A DNA stretch of 64,000 bases from Gonatopus flavifemur. Its lineage: Eukaryota > Arthropoda > Insecta > Hymenoptera > Dryinidae. The notes under the pieces are model-generated. The model had not been told where the DNA came from. It saw only the letters and a program-made list of their open reading frames with translations, and made no database searches. Both the position numbers and the translations under genes were made by a program. The stretch covers positions 52,173,006 to 52,237,005 of the forward strand of contig JAFFJZ010000003.1 of NCBI GenBank assembly GCA_018340375.1, written 5' to 3'. Numbering within the stretch: position 1 is the first letter of the stretch; each line of letters begins with the position of its first letter. This document shows, piece after piece, positions 31,656 through 43,253 of the stretch.

Positions 31656-33885
31656 ATCTTAAAGTTATTGAAGCTGTTGATTTTTTGTATCTTCATTGAT
31701 ATAATGCAGTTGATTCATTCGTACCCAAGTATGTATCAAGGAATAGTTCTTATCCAAAATGGTTTTCTTCGGAATCAATGAAACTTATTCGTCAAAAGAA
31801 AATTGCTCACAATAGGTACAAAGAGTCAAATTGCTTTGAAGATTACCTAATCTTTAGTCACTTACGAGCTCAATGTGAAGTTTTGACTCGCCAATGGTAC
31901 TTGTCTCATCTTCATTACGTTCAAGGGTCCATTCCTACAAATGTCAAAAGCTTTTGGAACTTTGTTAATAGTAAGCGGAATCAGAACGGTATACCCCTGG
32001 TGATGCATTCAGACGGTACTATTGGCAATACTGGTATTGCTATTTCGAACTTATTTGCATCTTATTTCAGATCAGTTTATCAAAATTATCCCGTTGTTCC
32101 TTGTAATTTACCAGAATCTACTTTCAATGTCAATCTTTCCGATTTATCCATCAATATCGGTGAAGTGTTCAATAAAATCTCATCCTTGAAAACTTCTTCC
32201 GGTCCTGGTGATGATGGTATTCCTCCTAATTTTCTGAAATCTTGCAAGTTCGTCATTTCTCGGCCTTTGTGGTTGATCTTCAACAGCTCTTTATCCTCTG
32301 GGATATTTCCTTCTCAATGGAAATCCAGCTTGATTACTCCTATCTTCAAATCTGGGGACCGTTCTGACGTGAGAAACTATAGACCAATTAGTATCATGAA
32401 TGTTATGCCGAGAATTTTTGAAGATATAGTTACTGATAAAATAACACCACTGTTTTCTGATATTATTTCTGATTTCCAACATGGCTTCACTTCTGGGAAA
32501 TCTACCGTAACTAACTTGTCTATTTTTTCTCATGTTGTGTCCTCTGCGCTTGATCAAAATGCCCAAGTGGGTACTATATATACAGACTTCTCTCATATAA
32601 AGCAGAAAGGCTTTTGACAGAGTTGATCATAATATATTGTTAAATAAATTAAGTAATTTAGGTATTCGCAGCAATTTTTTGTCGTGGTTACAGAGTTATA
32701 TTCTGAATCGTACGCAATCAGTTCGTGTCTCTCAATATTTATCTGATTCATTTTTTGTATCCTCAGGTGTACCGCAAGGCTCACATCTAGGTCCTTTATT
32801 ATTTATTATTTTCATTAATGATATCTCTACGATTTTCAAGTACTGCACACATCTTCTTTTTGCTGATGACCTGAAACTGTTTATGATTATAAGAACTTAC
32901 AGAGATGCTCAAAATCTGCAATCTGATTTGGATCGGTTACAATCTTGGTGTGTGCTATCTAATATGTCATTAAATCTCACTAAATGCCATGTGATGAGAT
33001 TTCATAGAGGTAAAAATGCTATTTATTTTCCTTATAACTTGTCTTGTTCTCTGTTATCACCTATAAATACTGTTCGTGATCTTGGAGTTTCATTTGACTC
33101 TCGTTTCAACTTCTCAGATCATTACAATTACATAGTTGGTACTTCCATGAAATCTCTCGGATTCATCAAGCGCGTTTGTAAAGATTTTCGTGATCCTGTT
33201 GCACTTCGAACACTGTATTGTACTTTAGTTAGACCTCATCTTGAGTATGCGTCTCAAATTTGGAGTCCTCATTTAATTCGGGATTGTACAGACTTGGAAA
33301 GAGTTCAGCATAAGTTTCTGCGTTTTGCTGCCTATCTGATAGGCCATCCGTTGAGCGTCACTTGTCATGATTACTCATTGATTATGGCTCTACTTAACTT
33401 GCCTCCCTTGGAATCACGTCGTTTGTTCAATGATTTTTCATTTCTGTATGAAATTGTTAATGGGAAAATTTGCTGCCCTCAACTGCTTGGACTTGTACGT
33501 TTCAATGTCCCTTCTCGTTCATTGAGGCGCCCCAAATTGTTCAATCCAATTTCTTATAAATCGAGATACGGTTATTCTGATCCGGTAAATCGGATATCTA
33601 TCCTAGCAAATTCTTACAGTGATCTGCTTGAATTATTTTCATCTCATTCTGATCTTAGGAATTCTCTTTCTCTTAATTATCAAATTTAATATCTAATTGT
33701 CCTTTTCACCTATAATTATACACGTTAACTGTTGTTGTAATATAAGATGCATGTAGTCGAGCTCAACATGATGCTTAATGCTTTGATGCATGATATATAT
33801 AATGTGGTTCAAATAATGTATATTCTATGTACCAAAGGGTCTTTTATACCCGTATAAACAAAATAAATAAATAAATAATTGGACT
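31656..33885 (+). pseudogene. CR1/Jockey-like LINE ORF2, 5'-truncated
   Basis: Starts after the endonuclease, in the linker (VEFLYLH-like region, matching 53345 onward). First open block to 32617: GDDGIPPNFLKSC, KSGDRSDVRNYRPIS and FQHGFTSGKSTVTNL of the RT. A small insertion (TCATATAAAGCAG) near 32598 shifts the frame within TDFSKAFDRVDHN; the second block (32637-33689, 350 codons) carries VPQGSHLGPLLFIIFINDI, LLFADDLKLF (catalytic) and the complete thumb/C-terminus ending NYQI. The 3' UTR ends in AAATAAATAAATAA at about 33885. One of the better preserved copies, but lacks the endonuclease. Confidence 0.92.
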
Positions 33886-34099
33886 TATATCTAATGTGGG
33901 AACAATTCGGATCACTGTGGATGTGCGTTCATGAAAATTCCATGTGTCCTGCAGAATCCGAATCCTTCCGATTTTTAGAGTTTAAAAAAAGAAACGAAAC
34001 AGGAGGGTCAAGTTTTGGGTCGGCACATCACAGATAAATCACCCTCCAAACGTGATCGGTTAATCAATCTTCCTTAACCACATACTTGCACTAAGGTAT
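33886..34099. other. Spacer
   Basis: No gene or repeat recognised between the LINE tail and the next copy of the diverged repeat. Confidence 0.35.
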
Positions 34100-34559
34100 G
34101 TGTTTGTGATTTTATAAAAGTGTAGGACTTTCTTCACAGAATATTTGAACTATTTCTTCAAACCCTCTTCCCCAGAAAATCAAAAGGTTGAAGAAAAACT
34201 ATGGAAAAAAAACTCTGCAAATCGGCACATGGCTTCCCCGTTTGTGTTGAAAAAAAAATACATGTTTTCTTTCTCTCTCCCGTTTTTCCTAGAGAATCAG
34301 GTTGAAATCTATATAGGACTGCGATCAACACTGCATCAAGCTGTGGTGAAAATTTCATGCGATTGGATGATAGAAACAGAAGTTTCCCGCATGTTAACGA
34401 TGTTTACGAACTTTCCAAATTTCGTTTCGAAGCTTGGTGCTTACCACTTTCTTCCTTCAATTCCGATTGGTTTGAAATTCACGCCATACAACTAACCCCC
34501 CGTAAACTGATTATACTACAAGTTTCATGGCATTTGAATGATACCAACATGGGGAAGGC
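34100..34559 (+). repeat. Diverged noncoding repeat family, copy c
   Basis: Shares GAATCAGGTTGAAA, GGACTGCGATCAACACTGCA, GTGGTGAAAATTTC, CGAAGCTTGGTGC and GGGGAAGGCATGC with the copies at 25031-27425. It ends where hAT coding sequence begins at about 34560, which suggests that the 5' part of that hAT was replaced by, or inserted into, this repeat. Confidence 0.55.
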
Positions 34560-36197
34560 ATGCTTTCGAAGCAGCACGCAGCAATCCATAACGAAGCTAC
34601 TTGTTCTTCATCAAAACAGTCTAGCCTCATTAATTTCAATAGAAACAAAAAGAATGATCCAGTCTCGAATGAAAAAGACGTGGATAACGCATTGATAGCT
34701 TGGATAGTAGACAGGATGCATGCATTTCCAGAAATCGAGAGGCCATCGTTCATCAACCCATGGTCCAAACTAACAACTCATAATTTGATATGTCGTACAA
34801 CATTGATGAAACATTTGGGTAATAGTCTTCAACGCATGATTGAAGATATGACAGATGAACTTGCTTCAATTGAACACATCTGCATCACAGCTGATTGTTG
34901 GACAGCCCACTCACGATCTTTTTCAGGAATCACATGTCATTGGCTCGATCCCCAGAGTTTGAAAGGGAAAAATGTTGCTTTGTGTCATCGTAGAATCAAA
35001 GGATCTCATACATATGACGTATTGGGTCAAATGATTTCAGAAGTACTTTTGCAGTTTAGGATACAAAACGAAGTACTGTTAGTTATCATCTAATTTTTCG
35101 GAAGCATTCAGGGAGTTCTCTAAGAAGATGCCAGATGAATGGGAAAATCTCAAACCTGATAATGAAGAGAATCTCGATTCAGATGAAGAGGACAGTCTTG
35201 AACTTGAAGATGGTATACATCATGTTCATCTTGATGAAATCCTTGAAAATGATGATTCCTCGTTCATAAGTTTACCACCTCACAGGCGTTGTGCCGCTCA
35301 CACTTTGAACTTGATAGCAAGCACTGATATTGACAAATTCACTGCTAACAATCTATCATATGAAGAAATTTCACGAGGTGCTTTTGCCAAAGCTCAAGCT
35401 TTGTGAAATAAATCCAGTAGAAGTACTGTGATATCAGACGATATTCTTGACAAGTTTGGATTGAGATTAATTGTCCCAAATGCAACACGATGGAATAGCA
35501 CGTATGTTTCTGTTGCTAGTCTTTGTAGACTTATTAATCAACACGAAGAAAAAGTTCATTAACTCTATGATAAGGCAGGACTAGCTAGATTGAATGTGAA
35601 TGAAATGGGATTTCTCAAAGTGAGAAAATTATTTTTTATTCCTCTTGGGTAACCATGAAACACTAAACATTCAAACTTTATTATTGACTGATGTCACCGA
35701 TATATTTCCGGAGTGGATATTTTTAATATCCGATACAGCACTATCGTAATTCATGATAGGTATTCCAATTTTGTGACTATGTGAAGCTTATAGATTTGAT
35801 GTCATGAAGATGAAACTGATAAGAACGTCACAACTTTTTATAACGAAATATATCTGCTTTAGGAAGAGTGTTTCTAAGTCATAATATTAGATGGTGGGTG
35901 CGAATTCAGTTATGAACAATGTTTCGGTTCAGTATTTTGTGATTATACAATGATTCTATTCGTGTATTTGAGATTATCACTAAGTCACAAAAACAATTTC
36001 ATCATTTTTCATCCACAATATATAATCATATCCTAATTCTATGACTCCGATAAATGGTCTAAAATTTGTTTCAATTGATGATGGTTGACTTTTTAGGAAT
36101 ATAACGATGTGATGGATCCTCTCGGAAAATCTTTGGATATACTCCAGGGGGACGCAAATATTCCCATCGGTTATCTCCTCCCAACATTGTATCGCAG
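34560..36197 (+). pseudogene. hAT transposase, first part, with intron-like gap
   Basis: Family landmarks in order: FPEIERPSFINPWSKL, ITADCWTAHSRSFSGITCHW (first catalytic region, about 34890), CHRRIKGSHTYDVL, a frameshift near 35085, SSNFSEAFREFSKKM, PPHRRCAAHTLNLIAS (about 35275), a TGA at 35404 in place of Trp, NATRWNSTY (35480) and NEMGFLK. After a GT...AG block (35620-36096) the frame resumes with EYNDVMDPLGKSLDIL and GYLLPTLYR. Cut at 36197 by a TIR element; resumes at 39535 and again near 44962. The N-terminal BED finger is missing. Stops and shifts make it inactive. Confidence 0.88.
35620..36096 (+). other. Intron-like block in the hAT gene
   Basis: Starts GTGAGAAAATT and ends GACTTTTTAG; removing it joins FLK to EYNDVMDP, the usual hAT wording, without loss or gain. 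Either a real intron of this hAT or a 477-base insertion. Coding on either side has the same orientation. Confidence 0.5.
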
Positions 36198-36734
36198 CCC
36201 ATGCAGAAATTGACGAACGGCCCAGTACTGTAATAACGTTATTTGCCAACCGCCAACTGTTGGCAAACAATGTTGGAATAAACCCGGAATGATAACGCTG
36301 ATCAACACTGGTACGACGTTGTTCACCAATACTGGGTCAACGTTAACATCAACCCTGAATCAGTACTGGTTTTTCATTGAATACCAACATTGACAATTGA
36401 TTTTCAACCGATGATGGTAATCCATTCAAGCCTTTGTACGTAGCTAATGAAAATAATTTCATATTTTCAGCTAATGTCCACACCGAAAAAACCATATTCT
36501 AAGATTGAGAGGGCGCATCTAACTTTAAGAACATTGGCATCTAAAATAAGCGCCAAGAATATATTTCAAATAATTCACAAAAAAATTATTGGAATCCTTG
36601 TCGATCTCGTACTCTATGTGTAATAGATGTATGGAAGCATGTTCCAATGTCAATTGCTAGAACCGCGTTCTACAGCAATCGAACACCCTGGTGGAAATTA
36701 TCTTATTGGAGATATTTAATAACAAGCGTTCAAA

Positions 36735-36830
36735 CTGTGGGGGTCAATAGCGAAAATCTCATAGCCCTACACGCGGAATCGAACCTAACACAAAATCCTA
36801 ACCCTAATGAGAGAATGACGCTTTGACCAG
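36735..36830 (-). repeat. tRNA-like (SINE-like) module
   Basis: On the minus strand GGTTCGATTCC is an exact B-box match, with TACTGGTCAAAGCG about 45 bases upstream as a weak A box. No cloverleaf closes. Confidence 0.4.
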
Positions 36831-36886
36831 TACAGCTGTACGCCAGTTATGAATTCTGACATGATAAATTGAAGTAATATTGTATA

Positions 36887-37096
36887 GTCGGTGTGAGGAG
36901 TCCGGTAACAGATCTATTTAACAGAATATTTTTGAACACGTTGTCATTGATCAATTTTCAATATTCTTCTCCGACTGTATACTATTAAGAATGTTTCTCT
37001 TATCATTCTGATGAGTTACAAATTTTCAAATAATAGCAATAACATATTATATGAAGATATTTTCGTTGAAACTGTTACCGGAGTTCTCACACCGAC
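36887..37096. mobile_element. MITE, 210 bp, TA duplication
   Basis: GTCGGTGTGAGGAGTCCGG at the left and its reverse complement (one or two changes) at the right; TA at 36885-36886 and 37097-37098. Noncoding. Confidence 0.8.
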
Positions 37097-37144
37097 TAGA
37101 CTAGACTTGCAAATTATCCAAATTCAGTAGCAGTAATGATTTTT

Positions 37145-38925
37145 CTGTACCGTCAAACCGGTACCTACTCGATGCATCAGAAAAAATCAATTGAAGTGAC
37201 GTGGTTATCCGATTCAATCATCCGTCGGTTGAATATAATAATCTATGAGCCTGTGTGGAAATTTCAGTTCGGTTGACAGATGTGAGGTTAAATTTATGTG
37301 ATCAAAAAATGAATGAATTATTTTTGTGAAATGTGTGGTGGTTATTTCTTGAATAATGTGTATCAAAAAGTCTGTTAGTGAGTGCAAAATGAATTAGTAA
37401 ATCAGTCATAGCTGTTGTAACATGTCAAAAAATCGTAATTTGTTGATGCAGTGAGAATGAATTTTTTTCAAATACTTACATCAGTACTTCTAGGCAAGGA
37501 CTCAGAGATCATATCAATTTTGTAATAAATATGAGTCATGAAGAGCTCATTCGATCAAAAATATGTCAAAAAAATGTTCCAAATAAATTGCAAAAAACTT
37601 GGATTATTCACTTGCAGCTCAACGGATGTGTTTACTTTTCAAATTGAAGAGTACTCTTCATGTTGGAATTTTCAAATTTGAGAAAAAGGCCTTATTTTCT
37701 GAGTTGAATTTGTTGTTAGGGTGATGATAAACTTAGCTTACGGCACATGGGTATTCTATCAGCTTTTCTTCACTAAACGAAATCTAGGCGGAAGAAATGT
37801 ATCAAAATTCAGTAAAATCAAGTTGGTACAGAGTGAGAGAGGACAGATATATTCATTGAATTTTATTGGTTATTATGACAATTTTGATAAATAAGGAAAG
37901 GCTATAGGAGATCCAATGTGTCGTCTTTTAATATTTTTGTTCCAATAATGTTGTATCATGTTCCTATACAAATGAATGTTATTATATTCATGAAACAGGT
38001 TCAATACACATGTTTCCTCAACCTACTAGTGAAAAGATACAAAAATGCACACAATACAAAATCATTGACCAAAAATATCGAGAGACGATAAATTGAGTCA
38101 TACATAGCCTTGACGTATTCATCAACATTTTTATAATAACCAATAAAACTCAATGAATATATCTGTCCTTTCTTACTCTGTACCAACTTCATCTTACTAA
38201 ATTTTGATACATTTCTCCTGCCTAGATTTCGTTTAGTGAAGAAAAGCTGATAGAATACCCATGTGCCGTAAGCTAAGTTGACAGATTTTCTAGTTTTTGC
38301 CACACGATTTGGACTTTGCTGATCAATACAGATTCCACCTAACCTTCAAACTCTTCCCACAAGTTTATCATCACCCTAACAACAAATTCAACTCAGAAAA
38401 TAAGGCCTTTTTCTCAAATTTGAAAATTCCAACATGAAGAGTACTCTTCAATTTGGAAAGTAAACACATCCGTCGAGCGGCAAGGGAATAATCCAAGTTT
38501 CTTGCAATGCATTTTGAACATTCTTCTGACATATTTTTGATCAAATGAGTTCTTCATGACTCATATTTATTACAAAATTAATATGATCTCTGAATTTTCG
38601 CCTAGAAGTACTGATGTAAGTATTTGAAGATAATTCATTTTCACTGCATCAACAAATTACGATTTTTTGACATGTTACAACAGCTATGACTGATTTACTG
38701 ATTCATTTTGCACTCACTAACAGATTTTTCGATACACATTATTCAAGAAATAACCCCCACACATTCCACAAAAATCATTCATCCATTTTTTCATCACATA
38801 AATTTAACCTCACATCTGTCAACCGAACTGCAATTTTCACACAGGCTCATAGATTATTATATTCAACCGACGGATGATTGAATCGGATGAACACGTCACT
38901 TTAATTGATCTTTTCTAATGTTCAG
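37145..38925. mobile_element. Large palindromic repeat, copy 2 (two arms)
   Basis: Left arm 37160 to about 37910 is the reverse complement of about 38095-38925, with a loop of roughly 180 bases. Outer ends near CCGGTACCTACTCGATGC (left; also the outer end of copy 1 at about 13905). Each arm contains the same open frame (GTWVFYQLFFTKRN..SKFSKIKLVQS..YSLNFIGYY), on the plus strand in the left arm and the minus strand in the right. This could be a foldback transposon or a long-TIR nonautonomous element. I know no family for the protein. Confidence 0.7.
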
Positions 38926-39534
38926 AATGACTTTTATACGAATATTGTGAATTTATAAGTCATTTTAGATCTCAGGCTAGATAATTTACAAAATTATTTT
39001 GTACAGAGCGGTTATTCAAAATGATGTGGGAATATTCTTATTTCACGAATTCATTCTAAAACGAGGAATATCTTATGAATTCACTAAAAATTAGAGCGGC
39101 TTAGTTTCATAAGAAGAGGATTGGTTTAGAAGAAGAGTGAAGAATAAATTCCTCTCAATCCTAGAATATCCTCTTTTCGGTGCATGGTTATATCAAAAGT
39201 AAAAAATATAACACATCTGTTCGTATGTTGCTGAAGTTTGAATCGTTTCTTGAGACGAATGAATAATCCGAAAACATGTGAAGAAGTCAATTGGAGAACA
39301 TGAATAATAATTTCTTCAAAATTTCGCCGTATTAAACCACACATGATGAACAACGTTGAACGAGTTTCAAATCAACGTTGACAAATCAGCATTGACTATC
39401 GGCGTTACAACAACATTGTACTGGTTGTTACTTCAACCACGTTACAACGTTGGCAACCAACCCTGGTAATCAGTGTTGTACCAGTACTGTTTCGATTGTT
39501 ATGGTTGGTTGGAAGTCGGCATTTTCTACATGGG

Positions 39535-39770
39535 AGGTTACAATTTCTTAATCTACAAATGAAAAAATTTCTGAAATACTGTCAATGTTCAGCTGGAGGC
39601 ATCAAATCATCTGTAGGAAGGATTCCAACATGATTTATGGAATGAAGAACTGGTTATAGCTGCTTGCCTTCATCCCAGGTTTACATTCAGCTTCCTCAAA
39701 ATTGAAAAACTCCAAGTTATAGTGGATGTATTAGTAATAACCCAGTTATGCCAAGTTGACTATTCTACTA
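39535..39770 (+). pseudogene. hAT transposase, middle part
   Basis: Continues the hAT frame after the TIR element: LQMKKFLKYCQ, a TGA, WNEELVIAACLHPRF (families: IAA.LHPRFK) and SFLKIEKLQVIVDVL. No stop-free frame; lost after about 39770. Confidence 0.75.
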
Positions 39771-40045
39771 CTCAAACGACGAATACGTTTGTAAGATAGG
39801 CTTGATTGAAAGAATCCATTGATTCTCACTAAATCCCACTGAGTTCCGCCAAATCTCATTGAATCCCGGAGAATTTTCTGATTGAATCTCATCCGACGAT
39901 TAGACAATGAGCCCAAGGAACACAAGAAATTGTCAAATATGCTATGATGATACAGTGAATGTGAAAAGGATGTGCAAATGAGACTATTTTGGCTAAATTC
40001 GTCGAGATATTCTATGGAGGTGCATACCGCATAATTATTCAAAAC
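39771..40045. other. Unassigned DNA left of the Copia element
   Basis: Between hAT coding remnants and the Copia insertion. Contains repeated GATTCTCACTAAATCCC/AATCTCATTGAATCCC phrases. Together with 44678-44939 it may be one further insertion or an intron within the hAT. Confidence 0.35.
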
Positions 40046-40300
40046 TGTTAAAATAATTAGACTTCATATTACATCAAAATAGAACAAAATATCTTTATTT
40101 ATCAACGTAACCGATTATAATTGTTTTCACATCACGACGCTACCGTTCGCCATCTTGTCTTGTAACCACGTGCATCGCTCGGTCCATAGACATACACATA
40201 GCGTGCCAACTCGCATCACAATGTTGCAGTGAGAACGCATCCATTACAGGGTTGCCAACTCAAACGATCTTATAATATATTTCAAATCATATTTCTAACA
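40046..40300 (-). repeat. Copia 3' LTR
   Basis: 255 bp, near-identical to 44418-44672. A purine-rich stretch AAGGAGGTG precedes it on the minus strand (about 40301-40310) as the polypurine tract for plus-strand synthesis. Confidence 0.93.
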
Positions 40301-40395
40301 CACCTCCTTGATATGAATGGGATTCAACAAAACAAAGCATAAATTCAATTTCCGCTTCTATTGCGTTAATGTAGGTTTCACAGTGCCCCAAGCTT

Positions 40396-43253
40396 CTAGA
40401 ATTTCAGCTTTCCTAGAGATTTCGTAGAAATGTCAGCTAATTGATTCGAAGTATCTACCTTTATAACGCTTACTATACCTTTATTACAAAAATCGTTCAC
40501 GAAGTGATAGCTCACATCTATATGTTTAGAATTTTTTGAGAATTTTCCATTTTTTGCCAGTGAAATAGCATCAGTATTATCCTCGTAAATTTGAACAGTA
40601 TCTGTTAATTCTATACCGATATCATTTAGTATCCCTCTGATTGGTAATACTTTTTCAACGCAGTCTGCCAATGCATAAAATTCGGCATGAGTTGATACTC
40701 GTGAGACAACACTTTGTGTTTTTCGATTCCCATAATATAGGATTACCAAGTACTCGAACAACCATACCTGTGGTCGATTCCCTATCATTCGATCAGATGC
40801 CCAATCAGCATCAACGTAAGCATCCAGAATCTGATTCGAATTTCTACAATAAACCAATCTTATAAAACGAGTACAGTGAAGATATTTTAAAATACGTAAG
40901 GCATATCGATAATGAGTAATATTATAACCATTTTGGAACCGACTCAAGAAATTTGTAGCGAAAGTTATATCTGGTCTGGTTCCATTACTTACATACATCA
41001 GACCACCAATCAAATTTCTATATTTCAAATTTTCTTCGGAGGTTTCAGACGGTTCCAGTTTCAAATTCATTTCCATAGGAGTTGAGAATGATTTTGAATT
41101 CTTCACATCGTATTTCTCTGCTAGACTTTCTATATAGTTGGTTTGACTTGGATACATTTTCTTGTCGTTCGGTTTGTATTGAATTTCGATTCCTAAATAT
41201 TGTTCAATGTTTCCTAAGAGTTCCATTCGGAATCTTTTGCTTAAGTGCGATTTAACGATATCAATTTCTTTCATATCCGAAGAGCAAATTATCAAATCAT
41301 CCACATAAAGAATAATATATATGCTTCTTCTGTTAACATTCTTAAAATACAGACAATAATCAAATAATGGTCGTTTGAAACCTAAACTTGACATAAAATT
41401 ATGGGAGCATTCGTACCAATCACGTGGGCTGTCTCGTAGTCCGTAAAGAGATCTTCTTAGAAGACAAACTCTATTAGAATTTACTTCAAAACCATCTGGC
41501 GGGTAAACGTATACTTCTGATTTGATCTCACCATTTAAGAAGGCAGCTTGAACATCCATTTGTTCAACAAACCAACCTTGAGTGCACGCAGTTGACAGCA
41601 ATACTTTTAACGTACACATACGAGCTACGGGTGAATAAATATCTTCTTCGTCTTTATATAATTGTTGGAAACCCTTTGCTACAACACGAGCCCTGTATTG
41701 TCCGTTTGATTCAATTCTATAAATCCACTTAACTTCAATGATCTTTTCATTTATTGGTACATCGACTATTTTCCACGTATCGTTTTCGACTGAATTATCT
41801 AATTCTGTTTGCATTGTATTTTGCCATTTTCTCGAATCCGGACTGTTCATCGCTTCTTCATAGCTCTCAGGAACTAGTACATTCGTATAATTTGTATGAA
41901 CAACATAGTCATCGAACCTTTTTGGAACTTTTGGAGTTCGCTTTGGACGAACTGATTCAGGCACCTCCTCAATCTCTGTATCATCTACTTGTTCTCCTTG
42001 TTCTATTGTCTTTTGAGATGAATCTACTTCAGCTATTTCGTTACTATCAGACTCGATTGTATCATTTTCATTTTCTTCAGCGTCCAAAGTAATACTTCTC
42101 GTCTCATCAATAAATCTTACATTTCGACTAATAATTACTTTTCCATCTACTAATATTTCATACCCTGTATCTGTGTAACCTATGAGAATGCCCTTGGACG
42201 CCTTGGGACTCAATTTTGAGGTTCGACGAACGTCCGGAATTCGAACAAATGCTTTGCTCCCGTATAAATGTAAATTCGATACATCCGGTTTCTTATTGAA
42301 CACGATTTCATAAGGAGTTTCTTTCAATAGAGTATTAGCAGGGAGACGATTTCCTATATATACGGCCCATTGAACACATTCTGGCCAGTAACATTTTTGC
42401 AGTTTAGCTCCTGCCATAAAACATCTAGCGCAATTCATTATCGTACGGTTATATCTCTCTGCTACCTCATTCAATTCATGCGTATAAGCAGGACTAGGTT
42501 GTATAATTATGCCTTTTTCTTCAGCAACTCTATAGAAACTGTTATTTATGAACTCTGTACCGTTGTCACAATGGATTTCTTTTATCTTTTTTCCAGTTTG
42601 ATTTTCCATCAAGTTAATGTATTGCACAAAATGACCAAAGACTTCATCTTTCGATTTGAAATAATAAACAACCGTGATCTTGCTTAAGTCGTCTACAAAA
42701 CTTACAAAATATTTCCCTCCTCTACAGCCTGTAGGAGAAATTGGACCTGCTACATCTGTATGGATGATTCCTAAAATTTCTTTGGCTCTGGTTCTGTTAT
42801 TTTTAAATTTCAAATTTGTCATCTTATTTTCCAAACAAATCTCGCATTTCAAAAAAACGTTTTCAATTCTCTTCGGTAAACCCTCAAGTAATTGTGACTC
42901 ACACATATGTTTGAGATTTGTAAAATTTGTATGACCAAGAATACGGTGCCTTTTTTTTTTGACATATCTATAGAACTAACGCAAGTTTCTAGTTCACCAT
43001 TGTCATAACCCTGAACGTTACTAATAATTTCATACAATTCATTATTTTTAATAACTTCGGCAATCAAATTTCCGTTACGACTTTTGATTTCAGCTTTATC
43101 CTAGCAAATAACTGAGTTATTATCTGTAATACGAGCAACGCCTAGTAAATTATATTTCATATTGGGCACAAAAAATACATTCTCGATCTCAGTTTTGACA
43201 ACGTCACCATTTACATTAAAGAAAACAAAAATATTACCCATCACCTCAGACTT
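40396..43253 (-). pseudogene. Copia Pol: integrase, reverse transcriptase, RNase H
   Basis: From 42906 to 40396 there are 836 codons without a stop. Integrase: zinc-binding remnants (CEICLENK), then HTDVAGPI, HCDNGTEF and NEVAERYNR (D,D,E). RT: VKWIYRIESNGQYRARVVAKG, QMDVQAAFLNGEI, YGLRDSPRDWY, LYVDDLIIC (catalytic YVDD). RNase H: YVDADWASD, THAEFYALADC, EDNTDAISLA, KHIDVSYHFV. Upstream (43253-42960) the frame continues to the protease with one TAG and a shift at an A-run near 42955. About 25 residues of RNase H (40800-40725) are out of frame between two opposite shifts. The enzyme set would copy element RNA and integrate it; the RNase H defect and upstream stops make this copy doubtful. Confidence 0.9.

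Larger units (their letters stand above)
36198..39534. mobile_element. 3.3 kb TIR element of unknown superfamily, inside the hAT
   Basis: Ends CCCATGCAGAAAT and (reverse complement) CCCATGTAGAAAAT. Removing it with one AG from the flanks (CGCAG at left, AGGTTAC at right) restores the hAT frame LYRRLQFLNLQMKKFLKY, so the target duplication seems to be 2 bp. Subterminal zones (36220-36400, 39340-39500) hold many CAACGTTG/CAACACTGG-like motifs in both orientations. No transposase recognised inside. It contains a 210 bp MITE, a tRNA-like module and the palindromic repeat. Confidence 0.65.

Noticed and set aside
36735..36830. Telomere-like CCTAACCCTAA
   Set aside because: Only one and a half units, inside a tRNA-like module; insect telomeric repeat is TTAGG and no array exists.
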